Shown in pieces: positions 21,451 through 33,596 of a stretch of 64,000 bases of DNA. The notes under the pieces were generated by a model that searched no databases, was not told the DNA's origin, and saw only the letters and a program-made list of their open reading frames with translations. The stretch lies in the NCBI GenBank assembly GCA_964059195.1, contig CAXKWD010000005.1, forward strand, positions 97,105,882-97,169,881, in the 5' to 3' direction. The translations under genes and the position numbers were made by a program. This DNA is from Ectobius pallidus (lineage: Eukaryota; Arthropoda; Insecta; Blattodea; Ectobiidae). Position 1 is the stretch's first letter. Every line of letters starts with the position of its first letter.

Positions 21451-22159
21451 CAGCAGGAAAACTGTCTATAAGTTTTTATTTTTAAATTTATGCACAGAAG
21501 ATGAGAAGATAAAAGTTTCTTTATTGCATAAAAACAAGCATTTTCTGATTTTAGTCGATCCTTACCTTTTGTCTTAATATTAATGGTATCTACTGAGTAG
21601 GCTACCGGTGAGTACTGTCCCAAGTAAAAGCCTGCCTATTTTAAATATTTTTCTCTATGAGAAGAATTGCCGCAGAATATGGTTCCATACATTATTACCA
21701 AGGGAAAAAATGCTGCTTATCACACATTAATTTGCAAACTTATAGAAATTAAAACAAATACGGATCATGAAACCGTAGTGAGGAAAACTATTATCAGTGT
21801 GCTTATAGAAGGGAACGAAATACTTGGAATATAAATAACTTACTTTAAAATTTCATCAAAATAAAAAATGGTGTGGCAAAACATCCTCTTAAAATTTGTT
21901 GACAAGTTAATATGGAATGACCCTAATATCAATCAAACTTTGTAATTCAACCGCCAGGAAAATGTTCCGTAGCTTAATAATTAAAGGAAATCCTTTAAAG
22001 TTTATACTATTATATAATTGTTTTTATTTTTTTTTTTTATTTGGGGGTTTTGGATAACTACCAAAGTAAAATAATATAAAACCACAAATGGGCCCATCAT
22101 TATAGCCTACAGCCCGGCATGTTGCAAAATATGTTTCTCCTGACTGAAGTTCTCCCAAT
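21451..22159. other. Non-coding stretch
   Basis: AT-rich with a T-rich run near 22020-22045. No gene or repeat border recognised. Confidence 0.35.
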
Positions 22160-22500
22160 AAATTTGTTACATGCATCATCGTCTTCTTCTTCTTTCCTTA
22201 GACCATTAGCCTGTTCTCCCTAATCACACCATTTTTTCCGTGGACAACCCGAGCTGTCTTCCCTCTGATTTATTGCTGATTTAACCAATCTTTCTTAATT
22301 CATTCTTTTTACATGTTCATTCCAATCTGACTTTCTTCTTTTCCATTCACCAATGTTTTATAATCCTCACTTCTGTCTTACATCACAATTCCTTCCTTGC
22401 CCATTAATGTCCTTCCTGTTTCACAAGCATTATCTAAATTCTAAATCTAACTTTTCCACGCTCTCCTTACCTATATTTCGAACAGAAGTGTGATTAAGTT
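22160..22500 (-). pseudogene. Possible LINE tail fragment
   Basis: Minus-strand translation gives, over several frames, RRSDWNEHVKRMN, ERLVKSAINQ, REDSSGCPRKKW. This fits the arrangement RKS-W-EH--RM---RL-K-A---- P-GRR--GRPRKRW of LINE C-termini, but the decay is heavy. Confidence 0.4.
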
Positions 22501-24263
22501 TTGCTGAACACAAAATGTCTTTAGCCTTTTTCAAAATGTAAAAAAAATAAATATCTTTCGGCAGTGGTTGTGGAAAGTGCACGACCAAAATAACTCTGTC
22601 ATTTGAGGAACACTATGACTGAGTTTTTAAAATTATGTAATGTTTTATCGATTGTTTTCAAAATTGGCGATTTTGTTGTGTCGGTACATGAAAATGTATT
22701 TGGAAAATTTCATCAAGTTTTAAAACAACTCACTGTGTATTCCCGCAAGAATTATCGTATATTCATCAAGTTTGCTACGCTAGGTCTTAAGGTATTAATT
22801 TTTTTTTGTTGGTATTATATGTGCACGATCAAAATATCCCTTATGGTATCAAATTTGAAATTTCATTACAATTTTTTTCTGAAGTATTTGCATCTTATCA
22901 TTAAAACTGAGCATTGATATTTATATCATAGTATTGGTAATGGAGATAAAAAATTTCATCCATATCATTCTTTTATCTTGGTAGTTTTAATCATTGTTTT
23001 AAAGTTAAAAATTCATAATGTGCAAAGTTTTCAATGAAGAGCTAATTACATGCACTGCTTTATGGAATAATTCATATCAAAGCCACTGGATGCCACGAGG
23101 GATATTTTGAATGACGAAAAATGTAGTTTTTGACAAAATGCAAAGAATGTGTTAAATAAACCTTTGCATCAGATTTAATGGTTCCTTTTTTTGAATATAC
23201 TGATATACCTATATTTGAGAGGCTCCTTATGCCCAGCCATCCTCCATGCATGCCAACTATTTTCTTATTTTACTTGGGCCCTCTTACCTCAATAGACTTT
23301 CAAATCCCAGAATATTCTGGGAACATTGCATCATCTGGCCAGGAAGACGCAATGCTAAGGTTGAGGGAAGTTCTCTGCTTACTGTATTGTATAGTTACAG
23401 CAGTGATGCAGTGGTGTTGAAACACAGTGGAACAAAGTCAAAACCTATCTGGACAGGTGGTACGTAGTTGGATACCTATTCCATCCCGACCTTTCAAAAG
23501 TTCTGTAGCAGTGTTTTTATTTTGACATGATTTGAATGGCCTGTGCTTTCTCTAATGCCAATAGTGAAGGATATAAGCTTCAATCATTGCTACCAACAAA
23601 TATTTTCTTCTAAGACTCAGGACTATCTGGAAAGTTTGTGTTCTAAGTGTGTCAAACTGAAGTCTGAATCACTTGGAGTGAACTTCAGCTCTAAGTCAAT
23701 ATCACCAGCAATGAATCTGTTATTTTATTAACATAATTATACCATTGAATTCTTAATCCATGTGGAAATAATGTTTTCTTGGGATTGGAGTATTTCTCAA
23801 ACATAGTATTCATTTTAAGAGTGAGTCTGAAACCTATTTAGGTTACCACTGCATCCTTGAGTTATAGTTATATTATATGTATCCCACTATTCCTTAAACT
23901 GGGTGTATAATTATTTTGATGACAGAACTGCCTAAAAGCAGCATTTAAGCAGGAACACAGTCTGTTTGTCTACGACTCATTCTGAGGTCTGATGATAAGT
24001 TCATATATCTTTCAACCCATTCAGTAATAACGCATGTTGTGAGAAGCCTTTTGATGTACGACAGCAGGGTTTAAATCTCAAGCATTCTGAAGCATAAGGG
24101 ATGCAAAGGGTTAAGTCAAAATTTGGAACTTTTTTTTCACTTCACAAAAATTAATTTTATTTCATCTTGCTTGATGAGTTAATAACTTACCTAATGGGAT
24201 TGTTATTCCTTTGTTTATTTTAAGGATTTTTAATTGCATATATATGTTATTTTTGTACAAATA
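22501..24263. other. Non-coding stretch
   Basis: Contains several 60-105-codon frames (22603-22917, 23178-23420, 23543-23731) with no domain or splice support. No inverted-repeat ends were seen. Confidence 0.35.
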
Positions 24264-24395
24264 CGAGGCGTGTCCATAAAGTCAGTTTCCCTGGGGTCAT
24301 TTACAGAAACAAACACAATTTCAAGGAAATATTTATTGCAACAGACGCAACCAGTGTTCAGCTGTTTTTCAACATATTCGCCACTGGAATTGAAA

Positions 24396-24652
24396 CATTT
24401 ATTTATTTATTTATTTTATTCTGCCAACTACAGGAATAAATCCCAATTACAGTTGGCGTAGTTTCGCCAATACATGTTGTACAGTATAAAAATACAATAC
24501 AATAAATGAACGAATGTGTGAGGATAAAGAAAAAAATACATAAATGATTTACAATAATTACAATTAATTTAACAAGACAATCTAAAAATTAAGCCAAATC
24601 ATATGGAACATATAACAGTTTATGAAGAAGTCCCATGTACTGATTCAATGAC
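24396..24652. other. Insertion in the left arm of the mariner foldback
   Basis: Sequence between GGAATTGAAACATT and AGTGGCACCAAC has no counterpart in the right arm. It begins with a TTTA repeat and contains ACAGTTGGCGTAGTTTCGCC. No terminal repeats or target duplication identified. Confidence 0.5.
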
Positions 24653-24845
24653 AAGTGGCACCAACTTTTGAATATCTGTATCGTAGAAGTCTGCTTCCAG
24701 GGACTTGAACCACTGCGTGACAAACATCTCTGCCTCTCTATTATTCTCTGTCATTACCTGTCATTTCTTAGGTGTAGAAAAAGATGGAAATCACTGGGAG
24801 CAAAGTCAGGGCTGTAGGGTGTATGTTAAACACCTCCTAGCAAGT

Positions 24846-25085
24846 CTCCTGCAGAAGTTTGGCTGGGAGGTGTTTAAAACATTCACCCTAAAGCCCGGAC
24901 CTCGCTCCCAGTGATTTCCATCTTTTCCTACACCTCACGAAATGACAAAGAATGACAGAATGGCAGAGAGGCCAAGGTGGTTGTCACACTGTGGTTCAAA
25001 TCCCAGGCGGCACACTTCTTTGACACAGTTGGTGCCACGGTAAGACAAATGTTCCAATTCCGGTGGCGAATATGTTGAAAAATAG
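24846..25085 (+). pseudogene. Mariner transposase C-terminal fragment, right arm
   Basis: Starting in the loop the plus strand reads LLQKFGWEVFK, then with small frame changes SPDLAPSDFHLFP (region of the third catalytic Asp), then a decayed W-L-S segment and LVPR-DKC-N--GEYVEK before TAG at 25083-25085. This order is that of mariner (DD34D) transposases. The left arm carries the same blocks in mirror image on the minus strand (about 24660-24837), including YSPDFAPSDFHLFL and QWFKSLEADFYDTDIQKLVP. Only the arm contiguous with the loop continues upstream to LLQKFGWEV. Confidence 0.8.
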
Positions 25086-25184
25086 CTGAACACTGACTGT
25101 GCCTGTTGCAATAAATATTTCCTTGAAATTGTGTTTTGTTTCTGTAAACATTCCCAGGGAATCTTACTTTATGGATGTGCCACG

Positions 25185-25530
25185 TGTATTGTATCTAATT
25201 TTCATGGTGGTATCTCAGAATTTTAATTTATCACTTTCCCTGTTTTATTCATTTATTCATTTTTGTTTTATTAATCACTGCAGTTTCTGTGTTTTCAACT
25301 CATAATGGGAATTCAAGATATCTCATTTTAGTAATTACCGGGATTGTTTAGGCTGTAGCTCTAATCCATCAATGTCCTATAGCCTATGCTGCTTTTTCAC
25401 TCTGTCATATAATTCAAACAATGTTTCACACTGCTTATCATTTATTATTTATGCACTATATGAGGACTATTAAGAATTCAACAATTTTTTTAATTTGAAA
25501 GTAAAGAAAGACACAATATAAGAAGTACAA
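25185..25530. other. Non-coding stretch
   Basis: AT-rich, no gene or repeat border recognised. Confidence 0.35.
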
Positions 25531-26801
25531 GGGTGATTCTTCAAATGCGGGAAAATTTGTGTTCCGGAGTGATATTTCCCTTCAAATTCAACTTTAAAAG
25601 TAAATTGAAATAAAAGTTTTTTCTACTACCTCCATACCACAACTATCACTTTGAAATGTTACTAACTTTAAATTCTGACATTCCAAAATCAAATTTAATT
25701 CAATTAAATGGCATCCACATGCCCTGTCCCATACCCCGGTTTTGTATATTCTAATGCATTTTTCCACAAAACAAAATGTTATTTCCTTTTCAATTTTTTT
25801 CCTGCCAATGAGTATGAATGTGTGAAGAATACTAACCCCTAAGAAATAAATTGAAATAAAATTGTCACCCCACATAATGAACATAAAGAATGTCCCAAGG
25901 GTTTTTGGTCATCCACATGGCTGAAAAGAATGGAATTTTTTATGCAGGAATGAGAAATTTGTATAACTGGCAACAGTGTTAGAAAGCCAACAGAGCAGCT
26001 TGTGGTTGAATTGTAAGGTTGAATTTTGCTTGCTTACAAACAGTTTGGGATTAACAAAGGACTTTGCATCATTTTCAAGGGAAGCGTTTTTATTCCGCGT
26101 CGTTAACATGACTTCTAGAAAGTAGGCAGAAAGTGAATATTAATTAATTTTGATTATGCACTATGATAAACCTACCAATTCAAAGTATCTGACTGAAGTT
26201 CAGCCTACAGAGGTTTAGGAATGGCTTGCTGAGACCACTTAAACTCCATTTTTGTCATCCACATGCCTAATTTTTGTGACATCCACATTGCCTCATGAAG
26301 GGGTATGTGGATGGCTCTCAAGAGTTGTAGATGATAAATGTAGGGTACTATTGTGTTTGTGGTGTCTGTGACCTGTACTTAAAATCTTAAAACTGATTAA
26401 ATGAATTTCTGCTTGATTCCCCCCCCCCCCCAAAAAAAAACCATAAAAACACAGTCTAGTTAAAGTTACATTGATTCCGGAGTATGCACACAAATTTGCA
26501 AAATTGGTGCAAAATCAACTGAAGCACACTGAGAAAAATATGAAATCACATAAAGAAAAGCATATTGTTGCCAGAGTTAGTCATTAATGTGGCCTTCTGC
26601 CATCCATATGTACATGGATGTCATTCACAGGGCATTAAAAAAATTAAAAAAAAAAATATATAATCATTTAAGCTCTTCTGGTGTCTTATTATAATCAAGT
26701 AACCCCTGAAGTATTTAAGTAATTTTTTTGAGACTTTAAAAACAAACTAAAAAATTTGGATTTTACACACACCAAATTTTCCCATATTTGAAGAATGACC
26801 C
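25531..26801. mobile_element. Inverted-repeat element, GGGTGATTCTTC family, copy 2
   Basis: GGGTGATTCTTCAAATGCGG at the left is mirrored by a CCATATTTGAAGAATGACCC end at 26801. It is collinear with 15285-16532 throughout, in the same orientation, with a poly(C)/poly(A) tract around 26420-26440 and an extra 30 bp near 26575. The CATCCACATG words are partly decayed here (for example GGCATCCACATG, GACATCCACATT, GCCATCCATATG). No transposase frame; short minus-strand frames match those in copy 1 and are shared only by homology. Confidence 0.75.
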
Positions 26802-29399
26802 ATAAATAACTGAACTGAACCCGAACACGAGCACTTGCTCATTCGGGTCATCTTTTGATGTATTAATAATTAACATTATTAATAAAAGTTAATTTAAAAA
26901 CTAGCAAAACTCACTTTAAGGGGCTTATACATTAGGACATGCATTATTGTACACGGTAAGTAGGAAAAGTGAGAAAATTCAACCGGAATTCTACAGCTCG
27001 CCTGCCATGGACCAAAGAGTGCCAAGAACAGAGGCATGCAATAACCAGGCTCTTAATACATGGAATGCACATAAGCTGTGTGTCAACAAGAGATTCCACA
27101 CACCAGACTTAGATTGTTTGTGCGCATTGTGCGGTGAAAGTTGTGATACTCAAGTGCACAAAAAGGATGAAGTTGATCACGGAATACAGCAAAGAATGAA
27201 ACTAATTCTCAATCAAGCTTACCTTCCTTTTATTATTATTGTACATGGTCAATTTTCCAATTATTAACAAATTACTTATAAATTTATACAAAGGAATTAC
27301 ATAGTGCATATAAAAACAAACCAATTTATTGTGAGAATTATACTATAACAAAAGTATTAATTTATACCAATCACCATTGAAGTGTCTTTATAATAAATTC
27401 CTAAAGAAAACCCCAAAATTTTCTCTAAGGATCACTGAACAGCAATTTTTACTCTCACTTGAGAACTCAATAAATACTCCTATGCGACCTGGGGCCTAAA
27501 AAATGAGCAGATGATCTATTGGCAACCTTTATTCAAAACTAAAGCAAGAACAGGGAAATTCCATTCCAATAAAAATAAGCTATTAGGCCTAACTAGATTG
27601 GTTGGTTCTTCCATGTGCATCAAGACGAACCATCCAAATTATTACAACCCAGTGGCACTACCCTATGGGTGTTTTTTGTTGTTGTATTGTTTGCATAAAA
27701 GTAAATATATAACCCATAAAAATTGACTTGTTAACATAGGCCTACTAATTTTTAGGAATTTGTATAGTGTAAGAAGATACACATAAATGCCTAGGTGTTC
27801 AGTTTGTTATTTTTAGGTAAATTTTCAGGTACCGGTAGTAAAACTTATTTTCTTTTGATTTCTAGTTTCTTTATTTTTACAGAAAATTGTCATATTTGGC
27901 AAACGAAGGCATCCAGACAACTGGGTACTTTATTTTATTTGTGAGTATTTCATTTCGTATTCCTTTCAGAAATGTTTGGGTGCATGCAGGAATCTGTTGG
28001 GATAACATAGTCTATTCATGTCATTAATCTTCTTACTAGTCTTTGTGAAGAACCCAGTCTTTTCCAATAAAAATCTATTTAGGCCTACAAAGCATTTTCT
28101 TTTGAGGCAGTGAATGTTTGGGTGTTAAATTGCAACATTTTTATGTTAATAAGGTATTTGGAATGTGCTTTCTCCAACGGTACATTTCTTTCTGAACCAA
28201 AAAATTGTATCCCATCATGCTCTTTTGTATATATTTCTTCTTCTTATTATTATTATTATTACGTATTACGTATTACTAACGCATTAGTCTGCATATGTAC
28301 ATTACTGTGAATTTCTGTAATCAAATGTGAAAGTATTTCCAAAGTGACACGTTGCCAGTTTTCACCGACTTACGTTTATAACATCATTGTTATAAAATTT
28401 GATGTATATTTCTTTAAAAAGGAAAAGAGCTGGGTTTCCGAGTTCCTCAAGTGTTATATTGACTCCCACAAAAGCATCACACAAATCCAGGTAATACCAA
28501 TACTAATTTTGTGGTGCTTTAGGCCTGGGAGCAGTAACAAATGACTGGATTTTCTGTGTAAGAAATTCTTTATTTATTTATTTATTTATTTTCATTCTTG
28601 CAATATGTGAAGCAGATGCGACATGCTGGTGGGCTTGAAATGTTTTAGTACATTTTATCTGAAATAATATTATTTAAAACTGAACATTGTAATTTAATTA
28701 ATTATTTTAAAGTTGTTTTGTATGCATTGGCTTACCAACAGTGATAGGCGTCTGGGGTGCTAACAACAAATCTCTAAACTTTATTATTTCTTCATCAAAA
28801 CTGACTCTTTTGCAACAGAGTTCTCAATAATGATATTAGGGGTAAGCCTAACAAACCAGACTGCCCTCTCTTCTCTAGCTCGTCAGGGTTATATTATTAC
28901 AGTGGACCTACAATACTTCCTATGTGGTTGTTTCTAACCTGTTTTTTCATTTAATTCATCATATAAAAATAATGTATAATGTTGTTTAATAGATGATAAT
29001 TTTGTTTATTCAAAGACTCATCCTGCCCCTGCCTTGGTACGCCATTGTTTGTATGTTTTACAAAGAACATTTGCCATAAAATCCTCTCGTTTCGTCCATT
29101 GTGCAAGAAGTACACTTTTGGAATCTTTAACTGGGGGCATTTAAGAACCACATTAACACATGCAAACACAATAAACAAGCACATTAATGAGGTTCACACA
29201 CTGCAAAGACACTGCAGGCAATTGCAACTTCGATAATGACGTATGACACAGTCCACACTCCACATGTTTCAATATTTGTTGTCCAGTTTGAAATGCAAGT
29301 AAGATAGACTAACAGAAATAAATATATTTGTAGTGAATTCATGATTCACTTTTTAAGTGAGGACTGCAAATTAAATTAAATCTCAGTTATGTATCTAAT
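26802..29399. other. Non-coding stretch
   Basis: The 106-codon plus frame at 26947-27267 contains several Cys and His (CLCALCGESCDTQVH), but the spacing matches no zinc-finger family I know and there are no partner exons, so it is not called. Simple TTA repeats near 28250 and TTTA repeats near 28567. Confidence 0.35.
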
Positions 29400-29970
29400 G
29401 GCCCGAACAGTTGTTATGTGTCTCATGGCCCGAAGTACACTAAAAAATCTAAATTGTGTAAATATTGGTGGAATACCGTAGTTATAAACAAGGTAGTGTA
29501 AACGATAAGATAGTTACAAATCTTGGCACAGACTGTACATCAGTGCACTTGTCACAATCGTAAAATGAGGTTAGCTGGAAGCCAGTTTAGAAATGTGAAA
29601 AGGAAGGAATGTTGAGTTATTTTATTCGAAAGGATTTATCTCCGCTGGGTGGTTTAAATGAAGGCAATGACCTCTAAACAGCCTTATCCCATTACACTTA
29701 CCGTATGCTGAATTGAGAATTGGAGGGTATTAAAGTATTTTCACTCTTTCATGAGAGTTAAAATTTACACGATGCCATCTGTACAGAAGTGAGTTACACT
29801 GATTCCATTGTATAAGGTTATAATTTGTGTATGCAATGAAGTATACTATTCCCTTTAAAATGTTTTGTTTAGAATCACATTAAATTTCTTTTCCTTTACA
29901 TTTCCATCCTAAAATCAAGGTGCGTCTTATGGTCCGGAGTGTCTTATAGTCTGTGAAGTACGGTATATAA
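29400..29970 (-). repeat. Dispersed repeat with TACCGT/ACGGTA ends, copy 2 (reversed)
   Basis: The segment 29500-29735 is the reverse complement of 12336-12560 (blocks CTGGGTGGTTTAAATGAAGG, CCTCTAAACAGCCTTATCCC, ACACTTACCGTATGCTGAAT). ATGTGTCTCATGGCCCGAAG at 29416 and GTGCGTCTTATGGTCCGGAG at 29921 are the same terminal words seen at 12590-12660, suggesting one or more related units at both sides. Confidence 0.5.
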
Positions 29971-30388
29971 CTTCTTTAAAAAAATACCTGAAATGTTGTA
30001 TTTGTTGATGCACCTCTTTTAATTGTGTGACCTTTAGTATAAGATAGTATGGTTAACAGCATTGCTGTTTTCTTTATTGTTTCTGTAAGCTACTTCAAAT
30101 GCGATTCTTCGTCCTACATTTATGCCCCCAGTCACTTCAATGACCTTGCTGAAGGTCAAAAATTTACTTATTATTTACTTATTAATTTACTTTTTACAAA
30201 ATCAAATGCAAACAATTGCACGGGTCCACATGGACCGTACATACTTATGCAAAACACAACAAATAGATATAAAACAAATAATTAAATAAGTAAAATTCAA
30301 AATAACACAACAAACTAAGACTATTCCTCACCATCCACACTCGCTCCCCAATTTGCCGCTTTCTCAAACCTGAGCTGTCTCACCTTCA
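29971..30388. other. Non-coding stretch
   Basis: A short frame at 30049-30285 starts with a hydrophobic segment but has no family match and no splice support. Confidence 0.3.
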
Positions 30389-30916
30389 TTAAAAATTCCC
30401 AATGCTTTCCTCAACATTTTTGTCCGCTGGTAACTCCAAACATTGCTCCCTTTTTGATTCCATAAAAGATACTGGTAGATATTTTTCCCTCCAATTTGCC
30501 AAAATATGAAACCATGATTCTTCCCCTTTACATATGGAACAAATTCTCATTCTGTTTTCTTCGGTGATTTTAATCATTTGCCACACACCGAGTCTAATCC
30601 AAACGAGCCCCAGTTTACTGACTTTGGATCCTTGTTCTATGTATTGCTCCTTCCCCCACTCCAATTTTAACCATGATTGTAATTGAAGTGAAACCATATT
30701 CGTACATTGCGCATTTGTCTCTTGTCTGTCAATATCCTTCAAACGGTTCTTAACCTTCCTCCACACACTTCTCCTATTTCCCTGCCCATCCATCCAAACG
30801 TATCCCATCCCAATTGTTTCCAATCCCTTTCTTAATTTGGGAGCCCACGTATTTCCTCCTATCATTAACTGTTCTTGATAAGATATTGCTCTAATTAGAG
30901 ACTGATCCCCCAGCAT
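30389..30916 (-). pseudogene. LINE ORF2 C-terminal domain, 175-codon open frame
   Basis: The frame contains LGLVWIRLGVWQ, MIKITEENRMRICSICKGEE and SWFHILANWREKYLP. This resembles the C-terminal region of R1/LOA/I-like insect LINEs, where a Cys-x2-Cys pair followed by E-x2-H-x-L-x2-C forms a zinc knuckle. Here the final Cys is replaced (ILANW), so the knuckle is incomplete. There is no reverse transcriptase in frame upstream (right side), so this is a 5'-truncated relic whose frame has survived by chance or youth. No host function is implied. Confidence 0.6.
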
Positions 30917-31638
30917 AAGTTGTAACTAATATTTCACCACCCTAATTTTACATTCTATAGTCTCACTATGAGCTCCAAACTCTCTCATAATGCTACAATT
31001 TGCAGTGCACAGTTATTTGTCTTCATTGCTAAACAGTACAGTAATATTTCATGATCCTTTTTATCATTTGTGCGATATTCACCATTCATGAAAATATTTT
31101 ATTACCTCAACATATTAAACTTACCATTATTCTTTAGTGAGAAAAGAACCAATACAAAATATTAGGTCAGTGCGTAAGAGGACTGGACATTACCACTACT
31201 ATACCATAAATAATTAATTCTCTGATGAAGTATGAAATAAATAAATAAATAATAATAATTTAAAAGCGCATAATGTGCAAAGATTGTATGATCTCTTGAG
31301 GACAGAACTTTATCAAAGTGTGCTGTTCACTACACCACACGTTATGATACTTCCTCTGAATAGCTGAATAGATCACTGCAGATATAGATATTCAGTATCG
31401 AAAAATGCATTTCTGTGATTATTCAATTTAGTAGTACGTAGTAATGACGTACATGATATAGATTATGTGTTATGAAAAATAGATTACACTTGACCAATAT
31501 TAAAGTATAATAGAGTTTTCATTAAAAACGGTACAAAATTGACATTTTCAAAAAAAAACGGGACGGCCAAAAGATACGAAAATAATGGTACTGTCTCATT
31601 CAAAATAGTACGTGTAGTTAGCCTATTTAAGTTAAACG
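30917..31638. other. Non-coding stretch
   Basis: AT-rich, with AAAT repeats near 31228. No gene recognised. Confidence 0.35.
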
Positions 31639-31652
31639 TTTCTTTTTTTCAC

Positions 31653-31945
31653 TTAACTAACTCTGTGGCTAACATCCCAGAAGGGACAAGGCCTACCACC
31701 CGTTCGCTGCATCATCTACCATAGGCAGATGGCATGATTGGGGGCCACCCATGGCTGTTAATGGTGGTTTCCATGACAGAAGCCGCTACTTCTTTATCAA
31801 GTAGCTCCTCAATTCTAATCACAAGGCTGAGTGCACCCCTACCAGACCTCTCTACCTCAGAAAAATCTGAGGAGGTACCAAGGATCGAACCCAGGCTGAT
31901 GGATCTGTAGTCAGCGACGCTAACCACAGGACCATGCTGGCGGTC
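31653..31945 (-). repeat. tRNA-derived SINE, family A, minus strand
   Basis: Read on the minus strand it begins with GACCGCCAGCATGGTCCTGT, has an A-box-like TGGTCCTGTGG and a B-box GGTTCGATCC, and runs on to GGTGGTAGGCCTTGTCCCTT near its 3' end. The flanks carry TTCTTTTTTTCAC and TTCTTTTTTCAC, a near-identical target duplication. Same family as 62053-62344 and 42401-42543. Non-coding, transcribed by RNA polymerase III when active, and mobilised by a LINE enzyme. Confidence 0.8.
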
Positions 31946-31957
31946 TTCTTTTTTCAC

Positions 31958-32949
31958 GTAGAGAATATAAATATATGAGAGTTATTATTTAGGCCACATA
32001 GAAATCTACAATGTTGACTCTCTACTACTTTAAATAATATTAAATGAGTGGCAATGAGCCGGTATGCCATTAGACCTTTGAAACCAGTGCTGCTATTTCA
32101 TACCGGTGCATACCTTCTCACTTCCCTCACTGCCTTTATGACCTTAAGGTCATCAATTTTGTTACATGCAGAAGCATGGCAAGTCTTCTGTACTGCTTAA
32201 CTGAGAATAATAAATATTAGGATATATTATTTTTGTAATGTTTTTCTTTTTGTTTCTAATGGCTTAGCTTAAGCAAGGTAAGTAGTAAGTGAGGAATGGC
32301 GACAGTCAAGTAGCTCACAGTTTCAGCATTTGTTCTGTTTTGATAATGACATGTTGTAAAGTACTGTTATTATTAACAAAATGACTGGCCAATCCTTCTA
32401 GTGTTGTTGAGCTAATTGGTTTTAGAAATATTTTGTGAAGGAGTTTTATTCACTTGTAATTTTGTGTTTTCTTAATATTTTCAGCCGTAATAGGTGCTTT
32501 AAAACAGGTCATTTATGGGCTCATGTATGTCTTGTAAATCTGGGAAGGAAGCATATGCATACACCACCTCATCTGCTGGACGCCCAACGCAAAAAACTTG
32601 CTACTACCACAGTATGGAGAATGGCTCATTCAACACCAACTCACAGGTAGACATATAAATATTTATATTTATTGTTTCAAAATGTATTAAATGTATTGTG
32701 TATGATTTGTTATTCTTTGTTTTTGATTCATAAGCAATTGTTAAAATGCTTATAGCAAACATTCCTATTTTCGCAGTACCCCGAATTTTGCAGTATATTT
32801 TTATTTTATTTATTGCAAAATTGGGAACAGTAGTGGAAATATTTCATCTTATTCATCTTCTCTTCTGTTTTATACATTTTTTATTTTTCCATTACTGTTC
32901 CTGATTTTGCAACTTAAATAAAATAAAGAGATATTGCCCTAATTGTTAC
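31958..32949. other. Non-coding stretch
   Basis: A short plus-strand frame at 32435-32650 is not supported by family features. A TTATTTATTTATTG-like AT-rich part lies around 32800-32900. Confidence 0.35.
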
Positions 32950-33588
32950 TAGGGCCCAGATTTTTAGGTTTTATAAACCCTGTTTTAAATTTTAAATATA
33001 TTAAAATAGTTTTTAGTTTTTTACCATTTTCACATAATCTAATAACATTGAAACAAATAAATTAATTGATTTTATTTTTACTTACAATTTCCACAAAAAT
33101 GTAGAAACTTTTCCCCCCCCCCTTATTTTCAACAGTTTATAATTTACAGAACACAGTCACTTTATAATTGCCCCTGTCATTTTCAACTCCATCACATAAA
33201 CTCAATAAGTATGATTTCGGTTCACTAATGTTTTCCTGTACCGGGACAATGGGGTACAAAATGACAAAATTGAAAACTCTTGCAAAATAGTATACTTGCA
33301 GCAAATAGCAAAATGCAAAATATAGGCAGACATTTAAAAAGTACCGTGATTTTTAGTAGAATAATAATAATAATTGAATTAAATATTATCATTATTATTA
33401 TTGTATCATATTCACTTGAAAAACAGTTTTAGCCATTTTTTAGTTTTTAACATCTTATTTAGCCATTTTTAGGTTTTATAACATTGTTCTATGTGACTGC
33501 CAAGACAATGAAACTCATAGTTATGTTAAGATATCACAGTTAGCTAGCAAGGAACAAAATAGTCTAAAACCTAAGAATCCGGGGCCTA
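32950..33588. mobile_element. hAT-like element, TAGGGCCC ends
   Basis: The left end TAGGGCCCAGATTTTTAGGT is mirrored by CCTAAGAATCCGGGGCCTA at the right. The flanks ATTGTTAC and ATCATAAC agree at five of eight positions, consistent with a decayed target duplication but not proof. The right 170 bp is shared with 44980-45128. No coding. Confidence 0.55.
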
Positions 33589-33596
33589 ATCATAAC

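Larger units (their letters stand above)
24264..25184. mobile_element. Foldback made of two inverted mariner 3' ends
   Basis: The left edge CGAGGCGTGTCCATAAAGT (with TA before it at 24262-24263) is mirrored by ACTTTATGGATGTGCCACG at the right edge. The two arms meet at a 28-bp loop (24838-24865). Both arms encode the C-terminal end of a mariner transposase, on the plus strand in the right arm and the minus strand in the left arm. The left arm is interrupted by about 255 bp of unrelated sequence (about 24396-24652). The outer ends have the form of mariner terminal repeats, so in principle both ends could be recognised by a mariner transposase. No intact gene is present. Confidence 0.8.

Noticed and set aside
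26947..27267. Cys-containing 106-codon frame as a possible zinc-finger protein
   Set aside because: CLCALCGESCDTQVH spacing matches no zinc-finger pattern I know, and the rest is unremarkable.
28739..29050. Possible inverted-repeat element (CAGTGATAGGCG / CGTACCAAGGCAGGGG)
   Set aside because: End similarity is weak and no target duplication could be found.
31712..31957. Minus-strand frame shared with 62114-62365
   Set aside because: Inside family-A SINEs; similarity reflects SINE homology, not protein conservation.
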